Part shown: in pieces, positions 53,037 through 61,077 of the stretch | Layout: each line of letters begins with the position of its first letter | How positions within the stretch are numbered: the first letter of the stretch is position 1 | Origin: Alistipes sp. | GTDB taxonomy: Bacteria > Bacteroidota > Bacteroidia > Bacteroidales > Rikenellaceae | Assembly: GCA_017505725.1 (NCBI GenBank) | Contig: JAFVOR010000053.1 | Coordinates: forward strand, 35,379-99,378 | DNA: 64,000 bases | Direction: 5' to 3' | Notes under the pieces: generated by a model | What the model saw: only the letters and a program-made list of their open reading frames with translations | Databases searched by the model: none | Told to the model about the DNA's origin: nothing | Position numbers and translations under genes: made by a program

Positions 53037-54869
53037 TTATTTCACATTTTGCAGTTCTACCAACTTGGCGTATACTCCACCCTTGGCAAGGAGCTCATCG
53101 TGTTTGCCCTGCTCGACGATGTGACCCTCGTCGATAACGAATATACGGTCGGCATTCATAATAGTCGACAGGCGGTGGGCAATAACCACCGAGGTACGAC
53201 CCTTGAGCACCTTTGTAAGGGCATCCTGCACCAGCTTCTCACTCTCAGTGTCGAGGGCCGAAGTCGCCTCGTCGAGGATGAGAAGGTCGGGGTTCTTCAG
53301 CACCGCACGCGCAATGCTGAGTCGCTGACGCTGACCACCCGAGAGTTTTGCTCCACGATCTCCAATATTGGTGTCATAACCCTCCGGACTCTCCATAATG
53401 AAGTTGTGGGCATTTGCCACCTTGCACGCCTCGATAATCTCCTTGTCGGTGGCACCGCGACGGCCGAGCGCGATGTTGCTCTTGATGGTATCGTTGAAGA
53501 GCACAGTATCCTGCGACACAAGGCTCATAGCCGAGCGCAACGACTCCTGCTTGTAGTCGCGGATAGATACTCCGTCGAAGAGGATATCGCCCTCGTTCGC
53601 GTCGTAGAAACGCTCCATAAGCTCGCTAAGGGTGGACTTTCCACCTCCCGACGGACCAACCAAAGCTACAGTCTCGCCCTTGCGAACCTCGAACGATACG
53701 CCGTGAATAATCTCGCGCGACTCATCGTACGAGAAGCGGACATTGCGAAACTCAATCTTCTCCTTGAGACCATCAAACTCCTTGGCATCTGGCGCATCCT
53801 TGATATCGTTTTCGCTATCGAGCACCTCGAAAAGACGCTCACCCGAGGCAACACCCTGATTGATGCTTGCAAACTGATCGATAAAGGCACGGACAGGTCG
53901 TGTAATCTGCGAGAAGGCTGCAATAAATGCGATAAAGCCCGCAGCACTCAAGGAGTCATTAACGACGAGTGAACCTCCGAATATTAGAATGATAGCCACA
54001 GCTGTGATACCGAGGAACTCGCTCATTGGCGAAGCCAACTGCTGACGGCGAGCCATCCAAAGAAGTGTCTCCGAAAGGCTCTCATTCAGAGCGTGGAACT
54101 TCTCCTTGATATACTCGGTTGCGGTGTAGGTCTTTACGACTTTGATACCTCCAAGTGACTCGTCGAGCACACTGACCATATCTCCCATACGCTGCTGGCT
54201 CTGGCTTGCCGGATAACGCAACTTCTTGACAATGCTACCGATAATCAGACCCACCATAGGAAGGAACAACACCGAGAATACCGTCAGCTGCCACGAGATA
54301 TTCACCATCAGCACGATATATCCGATAATGAGGAATGGCTCACGGAACAATACCTGCAGTGTGTTGGTGACACAATACTGCACAACACCCACATCGGATG
54401 TGATACGCGACATAATATCGCCCTTACGCTGTCCGCTGAAATAGCCCACATCCTTGCCTATAACGCTGTCGAACATAGCGTTACGCATACGCTGAACGGT
54501 GTCAACACGCATCTTCTCGACTGTGTAGCCACCCAGATAACGGAAGAGATTCGACAAGAGATTCATCGCGATGAGCACCACCGCCAGGAGCATCAGCACA
54601 TTGGCGATATCCCACGTATTGCCGAAAATATGTGTATAGGCATAGTTTAGCCACAACTGCAACGTTGCACCATCGAACGACAACTTGGGCATCTCCGTAA
54701 CGGGTACAAAGATATAATTCTTGTCGAACATCGTGTTCAGGATTGGGACAATCATCGCATAGTTGAAGGTGTTGAACACAGCGTGCAAAGCGGCAAAGAA
54801 GAAGTATGGCACAGCATACCTGCTTATTGGCTTTGCAAAGCCGAGCAATCGCATATAAGTCTTAAACAT
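53037..54869 (-). CDS. MsbA-like ABC exporter (fused permease and ATPase)
   Basis: 610 aa half-transporter that works as a dimer. Six membrane segments to about residue 340, then the ATPase: GPSGGGKST (Walker A), KLSGGQRQRLSIARA (signature), LLILDEATSALD (Walker B) and an AHRLST H-loop. The long segment between the first two membrane helices (about residues 45-80) is typical of the Bacteroidota group. Lipid A or another lipid is the likely cargo, given lpxK elsewhere; drug export cannot be excluded. Confidence 0.88.
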   Translation of the reverse strand: MFKTYMRLLGFAKPISRYAVPYFFFAALHAVFNTFNYAMIVPILNTMFDKNYIFVPVTEMPKLSFDGATLQLWLNYAYTHIFGNTWDIANVLMLLAVVLIAMNLLSNLFRYLGGYTVEKMRVDTVQRMRNAMFDSVIGKDVGYFSGQRKGDIMSRITSDVGVVQYCVTNTLQVLFREPFLIIGYIVLMVNISWQLTVFSVLFLPMVGLIIGSIVKKLRYPASQSQQRMGDMVSVLDESLGGIKVVKTYTATEYIKEKFHALNESLSETLLWMARRQQLASPMSEFLGITAVAIILIFGGSLVVNDSLSAAGFIAFIAAFSQITRPVRAFIDQFASINQGVASGERLFEVLDSENDIKDAPDAKEFDGLKEKIEFRNVRFSYDESREIIHGVSFEVRKGETVALVGPSGGGKSTLSELMERFYDANEGDILFDGVSIRDYKQESLRSAMSLVSQDTVLFNDTIKSNIALGRRGATDKEIIEACKVANAHNFIMESPEGYDTNIGDRGAKLSGGQRQRLSIARAVLKNPDLLILDEATSALDTESEKLVQDALTKVLKGRTSVVIAHRLSTIMNADRIFVIDEGHIVEQGKHDELLAKGGVYAKLVELQNVK

Positions 54870-54889
54870 AGCGTTCTATTTTTTCTTAC

Positions 54890-55915
54890 TTAAACCAAAC
54901 CCTCTTCGTGATACTTATTGACCGACTCGATATAGTGCGCGATGGTCTCCTCCATCGACACAAACGACTTGCCGCCTGCCGCATTCTTGTGGCCACCTCC
55001 ATTGAAGTAGCGACGGGCAAAGGTGTCGACATCGACATCACCTCGCGAGCGGAGCGACACACGAATGAAGCCCTGCTGTGCAGTGAACATCGCCGACATC
55101 TTCATCTTCTTGATCGAGAGCGGATAGTTGACAAAACCCTCGTTGTCACCCTGCTGGAACCAGAAGCGACGCATCTCCTCCTCGGTGAGCGACATATAAG
55201 CCACCTTACCACCGAGCAAGGTCTTCATCTTGCGATTGATGGTGTAGCCAAAGAGGCGTGCACGACCCTCGGTGAAGGAGTTGTAGACATTATTATATAT
55301 CTGCGGAATATCGATTCCCGTAGCCGACAATGCAGCCACAGCCCGGAACAGATCTGGCGTAAGATTCGAAAATGCAAAGTTGCCCGTATCGGTCATTATG
55401 CCGACATAGAGCTGTGTTGCTACGGTCTGATTTATAACCTCCTCACCATAGAGCGCAACCAAGACGGTGTACATCAAGAAGGCTGTACTCGACGACTCTG
55501 GGTAGGAAAACATAATATCGAAAACCTCGGTCGGGAAGAGGTGGTGGTCGATCAACACTCGCTTGGCAGTGGTATTGCTTGCCACCATCGCACCCAGATC
55601 GTCGGCACGGGTGAGCGAGTTCATATCGGCACAGATAATAACATCCGCCTCGGCAATAGCCTTGTCGGCACGATGCTCCTTGTCGTTGCGATAGATGATA
55701 ATACCCTCAGAATTTGGAATCCAACGCAGATAGTACGGATAGTTGTTTGGCAGGGCACAAGTCACAGCGTGACCACGCGCAGTAAGCACCTCCGCCAATG
55801 CCAACGACGAGCCTATAGCGTCGCCATCGGGATTTGTGTGGCCCACAATCACAATTTTGCGGGGCTCAGCGAGGAGATTTCGGAGCTCCTCAACTCTCTC
55901 TTTATCTATATTCAT
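54890..55915 (-). CDS. nrnA: DHH-family bifunctional oligoribonuclease/pAp phosphatase
   Basis: 341 aa. GHTNPDGDAIGS (residues 25-36), DMNSLTR, LIDHH (the DHH motif), TDTGNFAF, and C-terminal GGGHKNAAGG of the DHHA1 domain. It degrades short RNA oligomers and pAp. It lies 20 bases upstream of the exporter gene. The start codon is 5 bases after a -7 element, so the mRNA may be leaderless. Confidence 0.9.
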   Translation of the reverse strand: MNIDKERVEELRNLLAEPRKIVIVGHTNPDGDAIGSSLALAEVLTARGHAVTCALPNNYPYYLRWIPNSEGIIIYRNDKEHRADKAIAEADVIICADMNSLTRADDLGAMVASNTTAKRVLIDHHLFPTEVFDIMFSYPESSSTAFLMYTVLVALYGEEVINQTVATQLYVGIMTDTGNFAFSNLTPDLFRAVAALSATGIDIPQIYNNVYNSFTEGRARLFGYTINRKMKTLLGGKVAYMSLTEEEMRRFWFQQGDNEGFVNYPLSIKKMKMSAMFTAQQGFIRVSLRSRGDVDVDTFARRYFNGGGHKNAAGGKSFVSMEETIAHYIESVNKYHEEGLV

Positions 55916-55920
55916 CGCGA

Positions 55921-55947
55921 CAAAGATACTAAAAGTCTATGACTTTT
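55921..55947 (-). promoter_or_regulatory. nrnA promoter with a palindromic spacer
   Basis: TATCTTTG on the minus strand (55928-55921) 5 bases before the start codon. Immediately upstream, AAAAGTC-TAT-GACTTTT (55931-55947) is a perfect inverted repeat in the -33/-7 spacer, a likely operator place. No TTTG is present at -33. Confidence 0.5.
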
Positions 55948-56004
55948 AATTAAAAATTAAAATTAAAAGTTAAAAATGCGGTTTTGCAAAAGCCCCCAAA
56001 CCCC

Positions 56005-56042
56005 AAAAATCGTCGATGATGAGACTATTTTTTGTGCGTTGC
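56005..56042. repeat. Half of a family-A hairpin element at the nth stop codon
   Basis: AAAAATCGTCGATGATGAGACTATTTTTTGTGCG-type arm, given here by its ends: AAAAATCGT at 56005 and TTTTTTGTGCG at about 56028. The matching arm and apex are missing. The last codons of nth and its TAG (56027-56025) lie inside it. Confidence 0.65.
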
Positions 56043-56669
56043 GCAGTAGTGATTACACCACTGAGTTAATCCGCACTCATCGCACTTTGGCTTGCGAGCA
56101 AGACAGGTATAGCGACCGTGCAGAATGAGCCAATGGTGAGCTATTGGAAGCAGATGCGAGGGGATATACTTTTCGAGTTGTAACTCGGTGGCACGAGGGG
56201 TTTTGGCCCCCACAGATAGACCTATGCGTGCCGAGACACGAAAGACGTGGGTATCGACGGGCATAACCTCCTTGTTCCAGATGACCGCTCCCATAACATT
56301 GGCAGTCTTGCGACCTACGCCCGGCAGACGCATCATCTGTTCTATGTCGCTCGGCACCTCACCGCCAAACTCCGCCACAAGCATACGCGCCATAGCAGCC
56401 AAATTTTTCGCCTTGTTATTGGGGTAAGAGATGCTGCGGATATATTCATAAATCTCCTCCGCCGAGGCCTTTGCCAGCTCGAAGGGTGTGGGATAGGCCT
56501 TGAAAAGTGCAGGCGTGGTGAGATTCACGCGCTTGTCGGTACACTGCGCCGACAAGATTACCGCCACCAACAGTTGATAAGGATTCTCGAAATCGAGTTC
56601 ACTCTCCGCCACAGGCATAGCCTTCTCGAAGTAGTCGATTACAGCTTTGTATCTATCCTCTCTTCTCAT
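56025..56669 (-). CDS. nth: Endonuclease III
   Basis: 214 aa from ATG 56669 (MRREDRYKAVIDYF); a longer frame begins in repeat DNA and is rejected. It removes oxidised pyrimidines and cuts abasic sites. Catalytic Lys lies in ILSAQCTDKRVN, catalytic Asp in MPVDTHVFRVS, helix-hairpin-helix in MRLPGVGRKTANVM, and the [4Fe-4S] cysteines in CLARKPKCDECGLTQWC. The last two or three residues are encoded by the repeat arm. It is 10 bases after the glycosyltransferase gene. Confidence 0.94.
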   Translation of the reverse strand: MRREDRYKAVIDYFEKAMPVAESELDFENPYQLLVAVILSAQCTDKRVNLTTPALFKAYPTPFELAKASAEEIYEYIRSISYPNNKAKNLAAMARMLVAEFGGEVPSDIEQMMRLPGVGRKTANVMGAVIWNKEVMPVDTHVFRVSARIGLSVGAKTPRATELQLEKYIPSHLLPIAHHWLILHGRYTCLARKPKCDECGLTQWCNHYCATHKK

Positions 56670-56679
56670 AGTTTTTTTT

Positions 56680-57639
56680 TTATTTAGGGTCGTTAGAGTC
56701 GTTAGGGTCGTTAGGGTTTTTCCATAAACGAAATAGCAGTTTCTTTGCAAAAAGCACATACGGCACGGGGCTTAAAATCTGCATTGGCATAGCCTTTACT
56801 TCGCCCCACCAACGCTTCACAAAGTCGCCCACCGAGCCGATATGCGACAACACCCAAAGTGCAGTATTTGCTCGCTCACGCAAGAGGTGTCGACGCTGAT
56901 GCGACGAGTTGTAACGCTCATCAAACCAGAGTTTTATATTCGATGAGGAGTCGCAGAAGGCAAGCCGTTTTGCAAGGCTCGTGCTATGGCTTACGCTATC
57001 GGGGAAAAGGCGATGCACCGCTGTCGCCCTCTCGATATAGGCGACCTCCGAGTGTGCCGCCACATAGAGCCACATCGGCAGATCCTCGGTGAGCCACTCG
57101 GGACGATTATCGGGCTTTTCTGTATCGTAGTATGCCAGCACCAGTTCGCGTCGCGCCAATGTCGTACAGTTTTCGACGCACCAGTCGTGCAGCAGAGCAT
57201 CGAGCGTAGTATGCCCTTTGCCCACAGGAAAGCGACCAACAAGCTCACCCACCGCATTGCGCCTTTCGGCAAGGGTGTAGCACAATCCCATCTGCGGATT
57301 CTCCTCCATAAGAGTCACCTGCTCGGCCAAACGAGTCGCATCGCACCAATAGTCGTCGCCATCGCAAAAGGCGACATATTTGCCCCTCGCCGCCTCTACG
57401 CATCGACGATAGTTGGCACGCCAACCGACATTCTCGGTCGAGGCGATAAGGGTTATCTGCTTGGGATATTTTTCGGCATACTCACGGCAAATACTCAAAG
57501 TGCCATCCGTGCTGCAATCCTCTCCCAACACAATCTCCACACCGAAATCGCACTCTTGCTGCAGAATGGCATCGAGTGCTTGAGTCAAGTAAGGCTCGTG
57601 GTTGTAGGTGGTAACGCAGACCGATACAAGCGGTGTCAT
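56680..57639 (-). CDS. Family 2 glycosyltransferase
   Basis: 319 aa. GT-A fold: VSVCVTTYNHEPYLTQALD, ENVGWRANYRRC and CDGDDYW (Asp93/95/96, nucleotide-sugar metal site). Membrane association through the C-terminal hydrophobic part is possible. The last 12 residues (NPNDPNDSNDPK) are encoded by CCTAACGA microrepeats, so the natural end was probably earlier. Six bases after the helicase gene. Donor and acceptor unknown; a surface glycan is likely. Confidence 0.88.
   Translation of the reverse strand: MTPLVSVCVTTYNHEPYLTQALDAILQQECDFGVEIVLGEDCSTDGTLSICREYAEKYPKQITLIASTENVGWRANYRRCVEAARGKYVAFCDGDDYWCDATRLAEQVTLMEENPQMGLCYTLAERRNAVGELVGRFPVGKGHTTLDALLHDWCVENCTTLARRELVLAYYDTEKPDNRPEWLTEDLPMWLYVAAHSEVAYIERATAVHRLFPDSVSHSTSLAKRLAFCDSSSNIKLWFDERYNSSHQRRHLLRERANTALWVLSHIGSVGDFVKRWWGEVKAMPMQILSPVPYVLFAKKLLFRLWKNPNDPNDSNDPK
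56684..56718. repeat. TTAGGGTCG microrepeat encoding the glycosyltransferase tail
   Basis: Four 9-base units of TTAGGGTCG type. The complement, CCTAACGAC, also forms the non-coding array at 19484-19510. Confidence 0.75.
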
Positions 57640-57645
57640 AGCAGA

Positions 57646-60054
57646 CTATAGTTTTGTCAATTTTGCCAACTTCGAGAGCAAGGTCTTCTCCTCGCCACTT
57701 GCGAAGCGTACCACAAGTTTGTGGTCGGTGGCAAGAGGTACAACCTGCATAATCTCGCCTCGACCAAAGCGAGGGTGCTCGACACGCTCACCCACCGAGT
57801 AGAGGCAAACCTCCGAAGTGACCTGACCAACAGTAGAGGTGTTTATGCGTCGCATACCCGACACATCTCTTTGTGGAGTTCGCACAACAGGCTCTTCTCG
57901 TTTGAAAAAGTTTTCCGTTTTCCGTTTTCCGCTTTCCGTTTTCTGCTGGTAGCGCACATCGAATCGACGACGCAAGGCATCGAGAGCACTCTCATCCTTG
58001 CCGCTCACAATCTTCACCGTACCACTCTGCTCACCTCGAGACCTTCCTTGCAACGAGAAGTCGCACTCGACATACTGCTCATCTATCTCGGCAAGGAATC
58101 GGCTCGGTTTGGAAAACTCCATATTACCCCACTTGAATCGCATATCCACACACGAGAGTGTAGCCAACGACTTGGCACGGGTAAGGGCAACATAGAAGAG
58201 TCGTCGCTCCTCCTCGATACCCTCAACGGTCTCGAGAGCTCGTTGCGACGGGAAGAGATTCTCCTCACATCCAACCACATAGACATATTCATACTCTAGA
58301 CCCTTTGCCGAGTGTACGGTCATAAGGGTTACATTGTCCTGCTCCTCTTCGCCCTCCTTCTTGTCCATATCGGTGATGAGCATCAGGCTCTGCAACCACT
58401 CCTCGATGGTTGCCACATCACCCTCCTCGCGCTCACCATTGCGAATCTCTGCATCGACCTGCTCCTGGAACATCTGCAACGAGTTGAGCAACTCCTCCAG
58501 GTTGTCGACTGCAGACTGTGCATCGGGCGTATTTTGCAGACGATAGAATGGCAACAATCCACTTCGTGTAGCGACCTCCAAGCCAAAGTCGTACAAGCCG
58601 ACTTGAGCGCGTCTGAGCGACAAATCACGAATGAGCGCCACAAACTCCGTCACCTTACGCACAATAGCCCTCTCCACAGCATCGGCAACAGGCTGCTCGA
58701 CCATTGTGTCAACCGCCTCCCACATAGAGACCTGACGCTGCTGAGCAATGGCTTCGATACGAGAGATGGTGGTGTCACCAATACCTCGCGCAGGGGTGTT
58801 TATAATGCGCTTGAAGGCCTCGTCATCACGAGGATTTATGATAAGGCGAATGTAGGAGAGTATATCCTTCACCTCCTTGTGATCATAGAATGAGCTACCC
58901 TTGTAGATGCGATACGGGATACCTCGCTGACGCAACGAGTGCTCCAAAGCCTGAGATTGTGCGTTGGTGCGATAGAGGATTGCTACATCGTTCCACTTAA
59001 CGCCACTCTCGCGCACACGATCACGCAAATCTCCCACGATAAGGTCAGCCTCCTCGCGATCGGTGTAGGCCTTGAAGATGCGAATTTTCTCGCCACTTGC
59101 ACCCTCCGAGAAGCAACGCTTCTTAAGTTTCTTCGAGTTGTGCTCGATAACCGAGTTGGCAGCATCGACAATGGTCTGCGTCGAGCGGTAGTTCTGCTCG
59201 AGTTTGAAGACCTGTGCCTCGGGATAGTCTCGCTGGAAGGAGAGGATATTCTCGATCTTTGCGCCACGGAACGAGTAGATACTCTGTGCATCGTCACCCA
59301 CTACGCAGATGCGCGAGTGGTGCTGCGCCAGGCGGCGCACGATGATATATTGGGCATTGTTGGTATCCTGATACTCATCGACCAGGATATATTGGAAACG
59401 CTCCTGATACTTTGCCAACACATCGGGATGGTCGCGGAAGAGGATATTTGTCTGCAGAAGCAGATCGTCGAAATCCATCGAGCCATTCGCCTTGCAACGA
59501 CGACAATACTCGGCGTAGATATTTCCAAATTCGGGCATCTGCGCACGACGATCCTCTGTGGCAAATATCGAATTTTGGAGATATGCACCCGGAGTTATAA
59601 GGTTGTTCTTCGCCATCGAGATACGCGAGGCGATAACATTCGGCTTGTACTTATCGTCGGGCAGACGCATATCCTTGACGATGGTCTTGACGAGATTCTT
59701 GGCATCGTTTGAGTCGTAGATGGTGTACTCCTTCGGATATCCCAACACCTCGGCATTCTCGCGCAAAATTCGCGAAAAGACCGAGTGGAATGTTCCCATC
59801 GTGATGTAGCGACTCTGCGGACCTACCATCTTCTCGATACGCTCGCGCATCTCGTTGGCAGCTTTGTTGGTAAAGGTCAATGCCAGAATCGAATAGGCAG
59901 GCACACCTTGTGCCAACATATAGGCAATGCGGGTGGTCAGCACGCGCGTCTTGCCCGAGCCTGCACCTGCAATAATGAGCGAGGGCGACTGATAGGACTC
60001 AACCGCTGCTCGTTGTGCGGGATTCAGCCCGCGTAAAATCTCTTCATTCGTCAT
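57646..60054 (-). CDS. UvrD/PcrA-type ATP-dependent DNA helicase
   Basis: 802 aa from ATG 60054 (MTNEEILRGLNPAQRAAVES). Superfamily 1A motifs: AGAGSGKT (I), TFTNKAANEMRERI (Ia), LVDEYQDTN (II), VGDDAQSIYSFRGA (III), LEQNYRST (IV), VTLMTVHSAKGLEYEYVYVVG (V) in parts, and YVALTRAK (VI). It unwinds DNA in repair and at blocked forks. A microrepeat-encoded QKTESGKRKTENFF near residues 703-716 lies in the poorly conserved linker before the C-terminal Tudor-like end. First gene of the minus-strand run with GT2 and nth. Confidence 0.94.
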   Translation of the reverse strand: MTNEEILRGLNPAQRAAVESYQSPSLIIAGAGSGKTRVLTTRIAYMLAQGVPAYSILALTFTNKAANEMRERIEKMVGPQSRYITMGTFHSVFSRILRENAEVLGYPKEYTIYDSNDAKNLVKTIVKDMRLPDDKYKPNVIASRISMAKNNLITPGAYLQNSIFATEDRRAQMPEFGNIYAEYCRRCKANGSMDFDDLLLQTNILFRDHPDVLAKYQERFQYILVDEYQDTNNAQYIIVRRLAQHHSRICVVGDDAQSIYSFRGAKIENILSFQRDYPEAQVFKLEQNYRSTQTIVDAANSVIEHNSKKLKKRCFSEGASGEKIRIFKAYTDREEADLIVGDLRDRVRESGVKWNDVAILYRTNAQSQALEHSLRQRGIPYRIYKGSSFYDHKEVKDILSYIRLIINPRDDEAFKRIINTPARGIGDTTISRIEAIAQQRQVSMWEAVDTMVEQPVADAVERAIVRKVTEFVALIRDLSLRRAQVGLYDFGLEVATRSGLLPFYRLQNTPDAQSAVDNLEELLNSLQMFQEQVDAEIRNGEREEGDVATIEEWLQSLMLITDMDKKEGEEEQDNVTLMTVHSAKGLEYEYVYVVGCEENLFPSQRALETVEGIEEERRLFYVALTRAKSLATLSCVDMRFKWGNMEFSKPSRFLAEIDEQYVECDFSLQGRSRGEQSGTVKIVSGKDESALDALRRRFDVRYQQKTESGKRKTENFFKREEPVVRTPQRDVSGMRRINTSTVGQVTSEVCLYSVGERVEHPRFGRGEIMQVVPLATDHKLVVRFASGEEKTLLSKLAKLTKL
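57911..57945. repeat. TTTTCCG microrepeat inside the helicase gene
   Basis: Five units of TTTTCCG/GTTTTCC type, in frame, the complement of the GGAAAAC units between genes at 51630-51660 and 17971-17992. Confidence 0.78.
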
Positions 60055-60062
60055 AGTGGCCA

Positions 60063-60070
60063 CAAAGATA
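60063..60070 (-). promoter_or_regulatory. -7 element of the helicase promoter, near leaderless
   Basis: TATCTTTG on the minus strand, 8 bases from ATG 60054. The predicted leader is only 0-3 nt. No -33 TTTG is seen; AAATTAAAAATTAAG microrepeats fill 60079-60111. Confidence 0.5.
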
Positions 60071-60174
60071 GAGAACAAATTAAAAATTAAGAATTAAAAA
60101 TTAAGAATTATTTTCACTAACACGAAATCTGCATTATACTCTGCATATTTCTCAAAAATAATCTAAAAATTTCA

Positions 60175-60182
60175 TATCTTTG
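60175..60182 (+). promoter_or_regulatory. -7 element of the outer-membrane protein promoter
   Basis: TATCTTTG, 22 bases before ATG 60205. The -33 region (TTTCTC near 60148) is weak. Confidence 0.5.
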
Positions 60183-60204
60183 CCCTAACGAAACACAACT
60201 AAGG

Positions 60205-60891
60205 ATGAAGAATAAATTATATATATTGGTATTGGCGGTGGCAATGGTGGTGTTACCGACCCTTGCGAGGGCACAAATCTACGCCAAGCTCAATGCCCTC
60301 TACGCTGTGGTGGGCGTGATAAATCCGCAACTCGAGTTTGTCGTGGGTCCACACTCGTCGGTCTCGATAGATCCGATGTTCTCACCTCACAAGACCATCA
60401 AGTGGGGGGACCGCAACGACATCCACGCACGATGCGGCATCTTCCAGACCGAGTACCGCTTCTACATCAAGCGCGAGGCACGAGGCTTCTATGTGAGTGC
60501 CAACGCAGGTATGCAGGCCTTCGACCTCACCCGCCCATTCTTCTTCCAAGGCGACAAACTCATCCAATTTGAGCCGGGCTATGGTCGTGGCTGGGGTATG
60601 ATGGTAGGTCTGGGTATAGGCTACTCGCACACCTTCAAAGAGCGATGGGTAGTGGATGCCTTTTTCGCCTTCGATCGTATGTGGAGTCGCTACAACGACT
60701 ACCTCGAGAATGGCGAAATCAACCTCTTCCCGATGCACCAGAAGGAGCCTAAATTCCCCGACCCCTACAACGGCTCGGCCGAGTGGCTACCATCAAAAAT
60801 TGGCGTCTCGATAGGTTACAAAATCTACGACCCGACCATCAAACGTAAGTCGTGCAGACAACGCAGAATAGAGAGGCTTCTATCCGAATAA
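60205..60891 (+). CDS. Predicted outer-membrane beta-barrel protein, DUF3575-like
   Basis: 228 aa, signal peptide 1-23. Alternating aromatic/hydrophobic strands (YAKLNALYAVVGVINPQLEF, TEYRFYIKREARGFYVSANA, MMVGLGIGYSHTFKERW) fit a small eight-strand barrel of the DUF3575 type, some of which lie near fimbrial genes. The end is strongly basic (KRKSCRQRRIERLL). Monocistronic, with promoter and terminator of its own. Function unknown. Confidence 0.72.
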   Translation: MKNKLYILVLAVAMVVLPTLARAQIYAKLNALYAVVGVINPQLEFVVGPHSSVSIDPMFSPHKTIKWGDRNDIHARCGIFQTEYRFYIKREARGFYVSANAGMQAFDLTRPFFFQGDKLIQFEPGYGRGWGMMVGLGIGYSHTFKERWVVDAFFAFDRMWSRYNDYLENGEINLFPMHQKEPKFPDPYNGSAEWLPSKIGVSIGYKIYDPTIKRKSCRQRRIERLLSE

Positions 60892-60917
60892 TCGAACAGC
60901 ATTTTATCTAGCAAAAA

Positions 60918-60950
60918 CAATGGCGACTTTTCAGCCGCCATTATTTCTTT
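60918..60950 (+). terminator. Terminator of the outer-membrane protein gene
   Basis: AATGGCG pairs with CGCCATT around a 10-base loop, followed by ATTTCTTTTTT. Confidence 0.75.
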
Positions 60951-60953
60951 TTT

Positions 60954-61077
60954 ATAAAATTGCATAATAAGTGGGTTTTCAAGGCTTGCGAAGTTTTGCA
61001 AAGCGGAGCATACTTGGCGTATGTGAGCATTTGCAAAACAAGCGTAACGCAGAAAACACCTTATTAGGCGGTTTTAT
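60954..61077. repeat. Family-A hairpin element with unique arms at the glpD stop codon
   Basis: Arms ATAAAAT/GTTTTAT, TAATAAG/CTTATTA and GCGAAGTTTTGCAAA/TTTGCAAAACAAGCG pair around the conserved apex CATACTTGGCGTATG-TGAGCATTT. The arms differ from every other copy. The glycerol-3-phosphate dehydrogenase TAA (61076-61074) is inside the outer arm. Confidence 0.8.
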
